Part shown: positions 36,764 through 47,894 of the stretch, piece by piece
Layout of the letters: every line of letters starts with the position of its first letter
Position numbering within the stretch: position 1 is the stretch's first letter
Source of the DNA: Nitrospirota bacterium
Lineage (GTDB): Bacteria > Nitrospirota > Thermodesulfovibrionia > Thermodesulfovibrionales > UBA6898
Length of the DNA: 64,000 nucleotides
NCBI GenBank assembly: GCA_016215155.1
Contig: JACRLQ010000084.1
Coordinates: 21,603-85,602, forward strand
Reading direction: 5' to 3'
Program-made: the position numbers and the translations under genes
The notes under the pieces: model-generated
Told to the model about the DNA's origin: nothing
The model's input: the letters and a program-made list of their open reading frames with translations, nothing else
Databases searched by the model: none

Positions 36764-38167
36764 ATGGAAGATCTAATAGGAAAGAAACTCCTGGAGGAAA
36801 GGGTCATCACGGACGAGCAGCTTTTCGAGGCCCTCGAGAGGCAGAAAAAGCTGGGGGGCAGGACCGGCAGCAATCTCGTCGCCCTCGGCTATATCACGGA
36901 TGAGGAACTCAATAATTTTCTTCACCGGATCCCGTCCGTGCCGAGGACCGCGGAGGAGACCGGGATGGAGCTCTCATTCATCGCGGACCTGATCATGAAA
37001 ACAGTGGTTTTCACCGGAGATTTCAGGCTCTCCGATATAGTGGAGGCGGTGAAGCTTCCGCTCGAAATTGTGGATCCGGCAGTCGAAATCCTGCGGAGAG
37101 ACCAGTTTGTCGAGGTAAAGGGCGCGGCCGGCTACGCAAAGACGACTTACAAGTTCAATGTTACCGGCAAGGGCAGAAAAAGGGCGGAGGAGCTGCTGGA
37201 GATCTGCCGCTATATCGGACCGGCCCCCGTCACTTTGAATGAATACAGGAATATGGTCAGCGTACAGACGATAAAACATATCATTGTCGATGAGGGGAGC
37301 GTCAAAAAGGCCTTTTCGCATCTGGTCGTCAGTGAGCGGTTTCTGAGCGTCCTCGGGCCGGCCATAAGCTCCGGAAAGGCCATCTTTATATACGGACCTC
37401 CCGGCAACGGGAAAACCACGATTGCCGAGACGATCGGTCAGGTGCTTCCGGGGACGGTCTATATTCCCTATTCGATTATCGTCCGCGGACAGATAATAAA
37501 TATCTTCGACCCCGTAAACCATCTGCCTGCGGATAACGGGACTTCACCGACTACCGACCATAGATGGATTGCGGTCAAAAGGCCTTCTATCATGACCGGA
37601 GGGGAGCTCACGCTGAAGATGCTCGATCTCGACTTCAATCCTATTTCGAAATTCTATGAAGCGCCGCTTCAGATGAAAGCGAACAACGGCCTGTTCATCG
37701 TGGACGACTTCGGAAGGCAGCAGATGAATCCTCACGATCTGCTGAACAGGTGGATAGTCCCCCTCGAAAGAAGGACCGATTTCATGACGCTTCATACCGG
37801 CATGAAGTTCGACATCCCTTTTGACCAGCTCGTCATCTTCTCGACGAATATTGAACCCCAGAAACTGGTCGACGAGGCCTTCCTCAGGAGGATCAGGTAT
37901 AAGATCAGGATAGACCACCCGACGGAAGAACAGTACAGGCTGATATTCAGGCAGGTATGTGAAACCAAGGATATCGAGTTCAAAGACGGCGTCTTTACTT
38001 ACCTGATGGACAATTACTACAGGAGGCTGAACGTCAGGCTCAACGCCTGCCATCCCCGGGACATCATAGACCAGATTATAGACGACGCGCACTATTACAA
38101 CCATAAACCCGAACTCACGACCGAGGGCATTAACATGGCATGGAACAATTATTTCGTGGAAATGTAA
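36764..38167 (+). CDS. AAA+ ATPase with MshEN-like N-terminal domain
   Basis: The 467-aa protein starts with IGKKLLEERVITDEQLFEAL and GYITDEELNNFLHRIPSVP, resembling the nucleotide- or c-di-GMP-binding MshEN/GspE N-terminal fold. Residues near 80-160 look like a winged helix. Walker A is GPPGNGKTT near 220; the Walker B region is NNGLFIVDDFGRQQMNP, and FSTNIEPQ is sensor 1. ATG 36764 is chosen for its GGGAGGAAT RBS; the frame opens earlier at 36707 within the preceding gene. Partner unknown; the pilus and envelope genes nearby are candidates. Confidence 0.82.
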   Translation: MEDLIGKKLLEERVITDEQLFEALERQKKLGGRTGSNLVALGYITDEELNNFLHRIPSVPRTAEETGMELSFIADLIMKTVVFTGDFRLSDIVEAVKLPLEIVDPAVEILRRDQFVEVKGAAGYAKTTYKFNVTGKGRKRAEELLEICRYIGPAPVTLNEYRNMVSVQTIKHIIVDEGSVKKAFSHLVVSERFLSVLGPAISSGKAIFIYGPPGNGKTTIAETIGQVLPGTVYIPYSIIVRGQIINIFDPVNHLPADNGTSPTTDHRWIAVKRPSIMTGGELTLKMLDLDFNPISKFYEAPLQMKANNGLFIVDDFGRQQMNPHDLLNRWIVPLERRTDFMTLHTGMKFDIPFDQLVIFSTNIEPQKLVDEAFLRRIRYKIRIDHPTEEQYRLIFRQVCETKDIEFKDGVFTYLMDNYYRRLNVRLNACHPRDIIDQIIDDAHYYNHKPELTTEGINMAWNNYFVEM

Positions 38168-38168
38168 T

Positions 38169-38924
38169 ATGAAAGAGTCCCTTTCCGTCGTAATTCCGAC
38201 CTTCAATGAAGAGCTGAGGATACCCGGGACTATCGAGAAGATGTCTGCATATCTGGACGGCATGGATCTGGATTATGAGATAATTGTAGTTGACGACGGG
38301 AGTTCCGACGGCACCGTAAGGCTGCTCGGTGAACTCGGAAAAAGGTTCAGCGGATTAAGGCTTTTGACCCTCGGTGAAAACACCGGCAAGGGGGCCGCCG
38401 TCAGAAAAGGGGTCCTTGCTTCGAGGGGAAGCCTTGTCCTGATGAGCGACGCCGACATGTCGACCCCCATCGAGGAGATCGAAAGACTGCTGCCTTATAT
38501 GCGGGACGGTATCGACATAGCCCTGGGCTCACGGGGACTCAGGGAATCCGATCTTGAGATCAGGCAGCCGTGGTACAGGGAATGGATGGGGAAGACGTTC
38601 AACCTTCTGGTGAGGGGTCTGGGAATCAGAGGCATTAAGGATACCCAGTGCGGCTTTAAACTCTTTAAAGGCGATATCGCCAGAAGGCTCTTTGCGCAAA
38701 GCAGCATCAACGGGTTCAGTTTTGACGTCGAGATACTTTTTATCGCAGCCAGGGAGGACTGCTCCGTAAAGGAAGTCCCGATAAGATGGCTGAACTCCCC
38801 GGCCTCGAAGGTGAACATATTATGGGACCCCGTCGTCATGCTGATAGAACTCTTGAGGATAAAACTCGACTGGCATCTGGGGAAATACGACAAGGCCGCC
38901 GGCGCCGGACCTGTCAAACAATGA
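38169..38924 (+). CDS. Family 2 glycosyltransferase (dolichyl/polyprenyl-phosphate glucosyltransferase-like)
   Basis: A 251-aa GT-A fold enzyme with VVIPTFNEELRIPGTIEKMS, VVDDGSSDGT and DADMSTP (metal-binding DXD-type), and CGFKLFKGDIARRLF near residue 160. This resembles ALG5/DPM1-type enzymes making polyprenyl-phosphate sugars, the donors used by GT-C enzymes, two of which may lie in the same cluster. One base separates it from the ATPase stop. Confidence 0.9.
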   Translation: MKESLSVVIPTFNEELRIPGTIEKMSAYLDGMDLDYEIIVVDDGSSDGTVRLLGELGKRFSGLRLLTLGENTGKGAAVRKGVLASRGSLVLMSDADMSTPIEEIERLLPYMRDGIDIALGSRGLRESDLEIRQPWYREWMGKTFNLLVRGLGIRGIKDTQCGFKLFKGDIARRLFAQSSINGFSFDVEILFIAAREDCSVKEVPIRWLNSPASKVNILWDPVVMLIELLRIKLDWHLGKYDKAAGAGPVKQ

Positions 38925-39022
38925 AAATCCATAGCTGAAGGGCCGCAGATCGACGCACGATCCACTTTTAGTGTTGATGAACAATATGTTATTTGCATAT
39001 AATACGTGAGGAAAGGTTAACC

Positions 39023-39349
39023 ATGAATAAAAAATCTTTGCTTGTCTTGTCAGTCTTTATATTAATGACCGCGTTCGGAACTGCCGGGGTCGCCCAGGAA
39101 AAATCCGGCCTTACCGGGCAGGAACTTTTCAAGGAACATTGCGCCGTCTGCCACCCTGACGGGGGCAACATCATCAACACGTCCAAGACCCTCAGGAAGG
39201 CCGACCGCGAGGCCCATGGCATCAGAAACCGGTCGGACATCATCGAAAAAATGCGGCACCCCGGAAAAGGCATGACCTCCTGGTCTGCCTCTACGATCTC
39301 GGACCGTGACGCGGCGGAGATCGCCGATTATATCCTTAAGAACTTTTAG
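39023..39349 (+). CDS. Small periplasmic cytochrome c (class I)
   Basis: A 108-aa protein with a signal peptide (MNKKSLLVLSVFILMTAFGT, cleaved after VAQ or GVA), one haem site CAVCH at about residue 38 and the axial methionine in KGMTSW. It is similar in size to cytochrome c6/c551 electron carriers. ATG 39023 has AGGAAAGG upstream; an earlier ATG at 38993 would bury the signal peptide. Confidence 0.88.
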   Translation: MNKKSLLVLSVFILMTAFGTAGVAQEKSGLTGQELFKEHCAVCHPDGGNIINTSKTLRKADREAHGIRNRSDIIEKMRHPGKGMTSWSASTISDRDAAEIADYILKNF

Positions 39350-39391
39350 CAGCCGGTCGCTTTATATCTCTACCCCAGAAAGGATGGCATC

Positions 39392-40390
39392 ATGGAAAAA
39401 GTCTCGTATAAGGAAATAGGGCTTGTCAACACCAGGGAGATGTTCCGGAAGGCTATGGAGGGCAAATACGCCATACCTGCCTACAATTTCAACAATATGG
39501 AGCAGCTGCAGGCGATAGTCATGGGATGCGTGGAGTCCCGTTCCCCGTTCATCCTGCAGGTTTCAAGCGGCGCCAGAAAGTACGCGAACCAGACCCTGCT
39601 GCGCTTCCTCGCCATGGGCGCCGTAGCGATGATCAGGGACGCCGGGTCGCCGGTCAAATTCGCCCTGCATCTCGACCATGGTGACACCTTTGAACTCTGC
39701 AAATCATGCATAGACTCAGGTTTTTCTTCCGTCATGATCGACGGCTCCCATCATTCCTACGAGGAGAACATAAAATTGACCCGGCAGGTCGTCGAATATG
39801 CGCGCGACCACGATGTGACGGTTGAAGGAGAACTGGGGGTCCTCGCCGGGATAGAGGACGAAGTCTCCGCGGCTAAATCCACCTACACAAAACCCGAGGA
39901 AGTTGAGGACTTTGTACAAAAGACCGGCGTAGATTCCCTGGCGATCTCTATCGGCACGTCCCATGGCGCGATGAAGTTCAAACCCGAACAGTGTACCCGT
40001 GACGAAAGGGGCGTGCTCGTGCCCCCTCCCCTGCGCTTCGACATCCTTGAAGAGATAGAAAAGAGGATACCGGGGTTTCCGATAGTCCTTCACGGGGCCT
40101 CATCGGTTGTCCCTAAATATGTTGAAATGATAAATAATAACGGCGGCAGACTGAAGGATGCAGTCGGCATACCCGAGACGCAGCTCAGGAGAGCTGCCGC
40201 AAGCGCGGTCTGTAAAATCAATATCGACAGCGACGGCAGACTGGCCATGACAGCCCTGGTCAGAAAGGTATTTGCCGAAAGCCCGGCTGAATTTGACCCG
40301 AGGAAATATCTGGGGCCGGCCCGCGATGAGCTCACGAAGATGATAATCCACAAAAACAAGGAAGTGTTGGGGTCTGCCGGACAGGCCTGA
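39392..40390 (+). CDS. fba: Class II fructose-bisphosphate aldolase
   Basis: The 332-aa zinc enzyme cleaves or forms fructose 1,6-bisphosphate in glycolysis and gluconeogenesis. YNFNNMEQLQAI is near residue 30, HLDHGDTFE (catalytic Asp and zinc His) near 90, VEGELGVLAGIED near 145, and GTSHGAMKF and VLHGASSV supply further zinc and phosphate ligands. Tagatose-bisphosphate specificity is a possible alternative. AGAAAGGATGG is upstream, and a terminator follows directly. Confidence 0.94.
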   Translation: MEKVSYKEIGLVNTREMFRKAMEGKYAIPAYNFNNMEQLQAIVMGCVESRSPFILQVSSGARKYANQTLLRFLAMGAVAMIRDAGSPVKFALHLDHGDTFELCKSCIDSGFSSVMIDGSHHSYEENIKLTRQVVEYARDHDVTVEGELGVLAGIEDEVSAAKSTYTKPEEVEDFVQKTGVDSLAISIGTSHGAMKFKPEQCTRDERGVLVPPPLRFDILEEIEKRIPGFPIVLHGASSVVPKYVEMINNNGGRLKDAVGIPETQLRRAAASAVCKINIDSDGRLAMTALVRKVFAESPAEFDPRKYLGPARDELTKMIIHKNKEVLGSAGQA

Positions 40391-40397
40391 TACTATC

Positions 40398-40422
40398 AAA
40401 GGGGGCCGAAAGGCCCCCTTTT
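40398..40422 (+). terminator. Rho-independent terminator after fba
   Basis: AAAGGGGGCC-GAAA-GGCCCCCTTTT: a 10-bp stem with a stable tetraloop and T-run. Its A-run also makes it usable for the leftward gene at 40488. Confidence 0.93.
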
Positions 40423-40487
40423 CGAAATAACATTTCCGCCCATAAAACCCTTAGCCGTTCATTGCGGCAAGAGCTTACCCGGCGGTT

Positions 40488-41903
40488 TCAGAACGATCCA
40501 ACAGGGGCCGGTATCAATACGTCCGTTGACGACCCGTTTCCAAGCTGCCCGCTGCCGTTATTCCCCCAGGTCAGGACCGTACCGTCATTCCTGAACGCGG
40601 CCGAATGAGCGGCGCCGGCAACTACGGACGTTATATTCGACAGCCCGACTGACTGGACCGGGATGAGTGCCTGAGTAGTAGTCCCGTCTCCGAGCCGACC
40701 GTTAGCGTTGCTTCCCCAGGTCCAGACCGTCCCGTCATTTTTCAGTGCTGCTGTATGGGCGGTCCCGGCTGATATCGACGTGACATTAATCAGCCCCGCT
40801 ACACGGACAGGGGAATTCTGCTGGATGGTGCTCCCGATGCCGAGCTGGCCGTTTGCGTTGTTACCCCAGGCCAGGACAGAGACGTTTACACCCTCGTTTC
40901 TGAGCGCGACGGTATGCGTGTCGCCCGCCGAAACGGAGATGATATTCGTCAGGCCTCCCGCCTGGACAGGGGAGTTCTGCTGGGTGGTGCTCCCGATGCC
41001 GAGCTGGCCGTTTGCGTTGTTACCCCAGGTCCAGACCGTGCCGTCACTTTTTAGGGCAACGCTATGGGCGCCGCCGGCCGAGATCGCGGTCACCACGGTA
41101 AGTCCAGACACCTGGACAGGCGCATTTGACTGAAGCAGGCTGCCGATGCCGAGCTGGCCGTTTGCGTTGTTACCCCAGGCCCAAACCGTGCCGTCACTTT
41201 TTAGGGCCATGCTGTGCGCGGTCCCCGCGGCTATCGCAATGACATCCGTCAGACCGGGCACCTGTACGGGCACGGTGGATTGGGTCGTCGATCCATTTCC
41301 GAGCTGACCGTTGCTGTTATTGCCCCAGGTCCAGACAGTGCCGTCATTTCTAAGGGCAACTGTATGGGCATCTCCCGCGGAGACCCTTGTTATGCCGGAG
41401 ATGCCGGGCACCTGAACAGGATTTGAAGACTGTGCCGTGCCGCCATTTCCGAGCTGCCCGTTGCTGTTATTTCCCCATGCCTGGACAGTGCCGTCGGTTT
41501 TCAGAAATAAGGTGTGGTTTTTGGCCGCCAGCCTGCCTTCATTGCTTGCGCTGAAATTGAATCCGATCGCATCCAGTCCCTGGAGCCAGACCTTTCTGTA
41601 CGGGGGGCTGAAAAAAGAAAATCCGGTCGGGGAAGGTGTCACCTGAAATATGCCTCCCTGTACGTCGTTGAAGCTGTATCTGCCGCTCGCGTCGGTAGTG
41701 GTCACCATAGAGGCATCGCCGGAAAGAGTGACGGTCACCCCGGGGAGTCCCACGCCGCCGGACGTCACAGTCCCGGTAATTATATATTTCCGGTCGTCCC
41801 CGCATCCTGAGAGCAGGACCATCGGGATCAGACCCATAAGGACCACCGCCGCCGCGGTGAATATCCGTGTGCGCGTCAGTAAGTTATGTCTAGCCATGTT
41901 CAT
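40488..41903 (-). CDS. RCC1-repeat lipoprotein
   Basis: The 471-aa protein has an N-terminal signal with lipobox LLSGC (Cys near residue 33), a carboxypeptidase-regulatory-like beta-sandwich (ITGTVTSGGVGLPGVTVTLS), then seven near-identical RCC1-type repeats, each with the pattern AWGNNxNGQLGxG, making a seven-bladed propeller. RCC1 propellers mediate protein binding; bacterial examples are surface proteins of unknown role. The ATG has AGGAGATA upstream. The high DNA identity between repeats suggests recent internal duplication and possible copy-number variation. Confidence 0.9.
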   Translation of the reverse strand: MNMARHNLLTRTRIFTAAAVVLMGLIPMVLLSGCGDDRKYIITGTVTSGGVGLPGVTVTLSGDASMVTTTDASGRYSFNDVQGGIFQVTPSPTGFSFFSPPYRKVWLQGLDAIGFNFSASNEGRLAAKNHTLFLKTDGTVQAWGNNSNGQLGNGGTAQSSNPVQVPGISGITRVSAGDAHTVALRNDGTVWTWGNNSNGQLGNGSTTQSTVPVQVPGLTDVIAIAAGTAHSMALKSDGTVWAWGNNANGQLGIGSLLQSNAPVQVSGLTVVTAISAGGAHSVALKSDGTVWTWGNNANGQLGIGSTTQQNSPVQAGGLTNIISVSAGDTHTVALRNEGVNVSVLAWGNNANGQLGIGSTIQQNSPVRVAGLINVTSISAGTAHTAALKNDGTVWTWGSNANGRLGDGTTTQALIPVQSVGLSNITSVVAGAAHSAAFRNDGTVLTWGNNGSGQLGNGSSTDVLIPAPVGSF

Positions 41904-42352
41904 TATCTCCTGAGGTTGCTTAAATTATTATATCGCCTGTATCGACGGGATCTCTCATCAAAATGCCCCCGGTCGAAGGCCGGTATAAACGTCCGGGATT
42001 AAAACGCCCTTGGTCCGGTAATACGGTCAAATTCTCATGTATATGATACAGATATGCCGGCTGTTTGTCCATCAGCCCGACCGCGGGAAATCCGGCAGAT
42101 CTCAGGCAGACCCGCTGTGTCCCGCCCTCTGCCCTGAATCCCAATACCCGGGAAATAAAAAAAGGCAGGTCCGGTTTTGTCCTGACCTGCCCCAGTAAAG
42201 AGGAGAAAAAAGATGAATTAATCAAATTAAATTACATCTTACGTATTGATGATACCAGTAAATCTTGAACATATTATGAATTTATGGAATGTTAGGACCC
42301 GTTTTGATTTCTTATATAAGAATAAGAAGACGCCGGATGGTATAATTTTAGT
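41904..42352. other. 449-bp region between divergent genes, with a hairpin
   Basis: No gene is supported. A minus-strand hairpin GGCAGGTC / GACCTGCC (42191-42184 and 42171-42164) is followed by a T-rich tract (complement of A-run 42153-42163), which looks like a terminator or attenuator about 260 nt upstream of the RCC1 gene start. The leftward open frame 41920-42225 includes this hairpin and is not credible. Confidence 0.45.
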
Positions 42353-42952
42353 ATGGTAAAAGCAGTCATGTTCGATTTTGGAGGGGTCCTCGCGGAAGAG
42401 GGCTTCAGGGAGGGCCTAAGGGCCATCGCCGAAAATAACGGACTTACTCCGGGGGAGTTCTTCGGAATTGCTGAAGACCTTATTTATAAGACGGGATATG
42501 TGACGGGGATGACGGACGAGGCCTTCTATTTAAATGCGTTAAGGGGGGCGACGGGGATCATTGAAAGTAATGAGGAGATTAAACACGGGATACTACAGAG
42601 GTTTATTTTGAGACCTGAGGTCATAGGCTATGCCGATGAATTGAGGTCCAGAGGTCTTATCACCGCGATATTGAGCGACCAGACCAACTGGCTGGATGAG
42701 ATCAACGCGGAGTCCCCCTTCTTTCATCATTTTGATTATGTCTTTAATTCTTTCAGACTGAAAAAGGGGAAAAGAGACCCCTCGGTCTTCAGGGACGTCT
42801 GCGCGGCGGTCGGACAGGCGCCCGGGGAAACGGTATTCATCGACGACAACCCCGGCAATATCGGCCGGGCATTAAAGGAGGGGCTCCACGCGGTCCAATT
42901 TATAGGCATCGGAGACCTGAAAAATAAACTGGAAAAATATTTGACGGAGTAG
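42353..42952 (+). CDS. HAD-superfamily hydrolase
   Basis: A 199-aa phosphatase-like protein: motif I MFDFGGVLAE (nucleophile Asp; the second Asp is Gly, as in some YihX/dehalogenase-like subfamily IA members), motif II ILSDQTNW, motif III Lys in LKKGKRDPSVF, and motif IV FIDDNPGNI. It has a helical cap between motifs I and II. Substrate unknown. No clear operon partner. Confidence 0.88.
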   Translation: MVKAVMFDFGGVLAEEGFREGLRAIAENNGLTPGEFFGIAEDLIYKTGYVTGMTDEAFYLNALRGATGIIESNEEIKHGILQRFILRPEVIGYADELRSRGLITAILSDQTNWLDEINAESPFFHHFDYVFNSFRLKKGKRDPSVFRDVCAAVGQAPGETVFIDDNPGNIGRALKEGLHAVQFIGIGDLKNKLEKYLTE

Positions 42953-43069
42953 TCCCGACGGTTACGGACGGTCACAGGGGACCCCGCGGCCCCGGTTTTT
43001 GAGCTCGGATCAACCCAATTTCATGGACCCTCTTGCTCTCAGGGAACTACATCAATGTCATCGCTGTCT

Positions 43070-43624
43070 CTATCTTTGCGGCGTTTTTATTAATTTTGAG
43101 GTGTCGTAATGATGAACTTCTACCAGCCGTTTGAGTATTCCTTCATAGGTTTCATGTTCCATTGTCTTTGTTCTGCATAATATCCACAAATATTTGCGGT
43201 GAGGATGACCTATAACGACATATGAATAATCATCCGCAATATCAATAATCCAGTAGTCTCCCGCAAAGGGCCGGAAAAATGATACCTTTAATTTAGAATT
43301 TGTCTCTTTATCAACAACCCATGCTTTACCTTTTGCAGACCTTAGTTTCCCATTAAATGAGCCATCATAGCACTCATTCAGGACGGAGACCTTACCGTTA
43401 TCCATAAGACTATATGTTGCCCTGCTTCCGACACAGCCCTTCTGAAAGCTGTTGGGGTATCGGGCAATCTCATACCACACCCCCATATAACGGGTAAGGT
43501 CAACATGAGAAACAGTATCCAGTGGTACTGCTGGTTCTTTTTCCATATATTTGCATCCTGCCACAATAAGCAAAATTGAAGCGACAGCTGCAAGAATAAT
43601 TGATGGTATGTATTTGTTCCTCAT
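43070..43624 (-). CDS. blc: Bacterial lipocalin (Blc family lipoprotein)
   Basis: The 184-aa protein has a lipobox IVAGC (Cys near residue 24), the lipocalin signature YMGVWYEIARYPNSFQKGC, then YSLMDNGKV and a C-terminal VVIGHPHRKYLWILCR strand. Blc proteins are outer-membrane lipoproteins that bind fatty acids or lysophospholipids during envelope stress. Its ATG overlaps the stop of the upstream glycosylase gene, so the two are an operon. Confidence 0.92.
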   Translation of the reverse strand: MRNKYIPSIILAAVASILLIVAGCKYMEKEPAVPLDTVSHVDLTRYMGVWYEIARYPNSFQKGCVGSRATYSLMDNGKVSVLNECYDGSFNGKLRSAKGKAWVVDKETNSKLKVSFFRPFAGDYWIIDIADDYSYVVIGHPHRKYLWILCRTKTMEHETYEGILKRLVEVHHYDTSKLIKTPQR

Positions 43625-43971
43625 CCGGATTGCCTACGCTCGACAACAATACAATTACATCCCTTTTGCCGTAAGATTTCAATCTGCCTTTCAAAAGGGT
43701 CAACAAAAGCGGTCTGGATACTAATTCCTTTAGCCAGGGTCTTGTCCAAAGGACTCTTATGATGATAGCCCCGTGCAAGCATCTCCTGAACTATATCCTC
43801 ATGGACCCTGAATAATGCCTTCAGTTTACCTTTCCATCTTTTTGTTTCAGGATGATTTGAATATCCTGTCTTTCCCTGTGTCAGTACATTCCACATGGCA
43901 TGAAGTTCATTATGCTCACCGAGCAGATGATTACGGCAAAGTTTATCAGGAGGGATGTCCCATATCCTCAT
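43621..43971 (-). CDS. Pyrimidine-dimer DNA glycosylase (Pyr_excise family)
   Basis: From ATG 43971 the product is 116 aa: MRIWDIPPDKLCRNHLLGEH, then LHAMWNVLTQGKTGYSNHPE and KALFRVHEDIVQEMLARGYH. This matches the T4 endonuclease V-like Pyr_excise family (PF03013), which removes UV-induced cyclobutane dimers with an N-terminal amine nucleophile. An earlier in-frame ATG at 44019 would add 16 residues; neither start has a strong RBS. Residues after HHKSPL extend beyond the core family length. Coupled to the lipocalin gene. Confidence 0.75.
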   Translation of the reverse strand: MRIWDIPPDKLCRNHLLGEHNELHAMWNVLTQGKTGYSNHPETKRWKGKLKALFRVHEDIVQEMLARGYHHKSPLDKTLAKGISIQTAFVDPFERQIEILRQKGCNCIVVERRQSG

Positions 43972-44087
43972 ATCTTTATAATATCTTCTATTGGCAGAAT
44001 TTTCATCAACGACGATCAAATAGAGGAATGGGCAGAAGCCGCCGAATGTTTTTATGCCTCCTCAAAAAACAGGTGGAGCGACTGCCA

Positions 44088-44225
44088 CGGCGTAACACTA
44101 TGGATTATTCCCCTTCGAGTGTTGAGTTTTGGCTTGGGCTGCAGGCGGATTATGAAACTGCCATCACACGGGGAACTATCGAAAAGGCCCTGGAAGCAAT
44201 CAGGCCCTATCAGCCTGCAGCATAA
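44088..44225 (+). pseudogene. C-terminal remnant of a HigA-type antitoxin
   Basis: The frame contains SSVEFWLGLQADYETAI, the C-terminal signature of XRE/HigA-type antitoxins, but upstream sequence shows no helix-turn-helix in the same frame. Frame disruption or deletion has removed the N-terminal part. No HigB toxin is adjacent. Confidence 0.6.
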
Positions 44226-44404
44226 AACCTTTATTTCCCCCTATTTCACGAAAAAGCAAGGGAAAAGACCCTGCAGCGACTCAGCAGCGAAGGAGAACCA
44301 GATGATGGCTCTAGATTAAATGCGAAAGATTCTTGACACTATCCCGGGCACTCCAAAGATCAAAGGCCTGACCCCATTTATGACCCCATTTAACTCGTAA
44401 ACTA

Positions 44405-44433
44405 TTGACAATGACCATGCGCGGTTCTATGAT
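44405..44433 (+). promoter_or_regulatory. sigma-70 promoter for katG
   Basis: TTGACA (44405-44410), 17 bp, TATGAT (44428-44433): exact -35 and one mismatch in -10. Transcription would start near 44440, about 60 nt before katG. A direct repeat TGACCCCATTTA lies just upstream (44367-44392) and could be a regulator site. Confidence 0.75.
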
Positions 44434-44441
44434 GGAACTAA

Positions 44442-46694
<2,253 letters not shown>

Positions 46695-46742
46695 TTGTGT
46701 GCAAAGGCAAATACGTTTAAACCAACAAAGGAGTAATACGTA

Positions 46743-47270
46743 ATGAAACAGATACTATTGATTGCACTTGTTGTCGTAGGGCTTCTACCGGCGCTCCCGG
46801 CGTTTGCCACTGACGTGGAGGTAACAATGAACCTGGTAAACGATCAGGGCATCGGCAAAAGCATAGGCACGATAACGATCACTGAAGGGCCGAAAGGCCT
46901 GGTATTCACCCCGAAGCTCACTGATATTGCGCCAGGGCTGCATGGGTTCCATGTGCACCAGAACCCGGACTGCGGAATAGGAATGAAGGATGGGAAAGCA
47001 GTCCCGGCGCTCGCAGCGGGCGGACACTTTGACCCAGCAGGCACAGGCAAGCATGAGGGCCACGAGGGCAAGGGACACTTGGGCGACCTCCCGGCACTCA
47101 CAGCCGGGGCGGAGGGAACAGTATCCACTGCGGTCGTCGCTCCGCGACTCAAGATGGCAGATGTCAGGGGCCGCTCGCTCATGATCCATGCAGGCGGGGA
47201 CAACTATTCCGATCAGCCGGCTCCTTTGGGTGGCGGCGGACCGCGTGTTGCCTGTGGTGTGGTGAAGTAA
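46743..47270 (+). CDS. sodC: Periplasmic Cu/Zn superoxide dismutase
   Basis: A 175-aa protein with signal peptide (cleavage after AFA), the copper ligands in [11 protein letters not shown], zinc-site residues in [20 protein letters not shown] (including the bridging His) and the closing [12 protein letters not shown] with the disulphide Cys. It converts superoxide to peroxide, which katG 48 bp upstream can remove. RBS AAAGGAG. The neighbourhood pairs oxygen defence with an oxygen-sensitive nitrogenase, though the two are 25 kb apart. Confidence 0.95.
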   Translation: MKQILLIALVVVGLLPALPAFATDVEVTMNLVNDQGIGKSIGTITITEGPKGLVFTPKLTDIAPGLHGFHVHQNPDCGIGMKDGKAVPALAAGGHFDPAGTGKHEGHEGKGHLGDLPALTAGAEGTVSTAVVAPRLKMADVRGRSLMIHAGGDNYSDQPAPLGGGGPRVACGVVK

Positions 47271-47290
47271 GAACGATTTGAGAACGATTA

Positions 47291-47324
47291 AAAAAGGGGT
47301 CACAGGAAACCCTGCAACCCCTTG
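47291..47324 (+). terminator. Terminator after sodC (bidirectional)
   Basis: GGGGTCACAGG-AAAC-CCTGCAACCCCTT forms an interrupted stem. On the minus strand it is followed by TTTTTT, and it lies where the original tRNA-Lys terminator would be if 47320-47379 is a displaced tRNA end. Confidence 0.65.
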
Positions 47325-47379
47325 AATTTACTGGTGAGCCGTGCAAGATTCGAACTTGCGACCCGCTGATTAAGAGTCA
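47320..47379 (-). repeat. Displaced 3' half of tRNA-Lys (attL-like)
   Basis: This 60-bp segment matches 48632-48691 at 59 of 60 positions. It covers the tRNA-Lys anticodon region to CCA plus 12 bp downstream, but lacks the 5' half. Such a duplicate is what tRNA-targeting integrative elements leave at their distal end. Confidence 0.85.
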
Positions 47380-47584
47380 ATTCTATATGACCGGCAAGGC
47401 CTTGAAAATACCCATAAAGCCGCATTAGAAGCCGTTAGAAAAATCAATAGTTATTTCCAGGTCCCCTTCGGGGTCTCCGGTTTTCGTGTGCCGTAAGACA
47501 CTTTGCATGGATTTTAATTTTTTATGCTATTACGCTGAGAGCCGGGAAATTTCGACCCGCCAGCCCCCAGCCGGGCGGCTTCAA
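47380..47584. other. Spacer between attL-like site and higA
   Basis: No known gene. A rightward open frame runs from about 47392 through NTHKAALEAVRKINSYF to TAA near 47497; it has no start and might be a remnant of the element, but no family was recognised. Confidence 0.35.
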
Positions 47585-47875
47585 TTAAAATGCAGATGCC
47601 TTTAATTCATGGACCTTAGGCGGATGTTTTGCCACATTCCAGAGGTCCAGCTTTGCCTGCATGTAAAGCCAGCTCTCCGATGATGTGCCCGTTGCCAGAG
47701 CTATTCTTGTCGCCATCTCAGGACTTAGTGACGCTTTGCCGTTGAGCAGGGCAGAAAGCGTTTTTCTGGTCACCCCCAAACGTAACGCGGCTTCAGTCAC
47801 CGTGAGACCGAGCGGCTTTATAATATCTTCCAGCAAAACTTCTCCGGGATGCACAGGTCTTCTTTTTCCTATCAT
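47585..47875 (-). CDS. higA: HigA-type antitoxin (XRE family)
   Basis: A 96-aa protein beginning [20 protein letters not shown], with the helix-turn-helix [20 protein letters not shown] and C-terminal [14 protein letters not shown], matching the HigA antidote family. It binds HigB and represses the promoter. It lies downstream of higB, the usual toxin-first order for this system. AGGAGGATTT precedes the ATG. Confidence 0.93.
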   Translation of the reverse strand: MIGKRRPVHPGEVLLEDIIKPLGLTVTEAALRLGVTRKTLSALLNGKASLSPEMATRIALATGTSSESWLYMQAKLDLWNVAKHPPKVHELKASAF

Positions 47876-47894
47876 TTCAAATCCTCCTTCTCAG

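Noticed and set aside
41920..42225. 101-aa leftward frame upstream of the RCC1 gene
   Set aside because: Contains the terminator-like hairpin and has no recognisable family or RBS.
43815..44225. 136-aa rightward frame over the glycosylase gene
   Set aside because: The first two thirds are antisense to the glycosylase; only the C-terminal antitoxin-like part is meaningful and is listed as a remnant.
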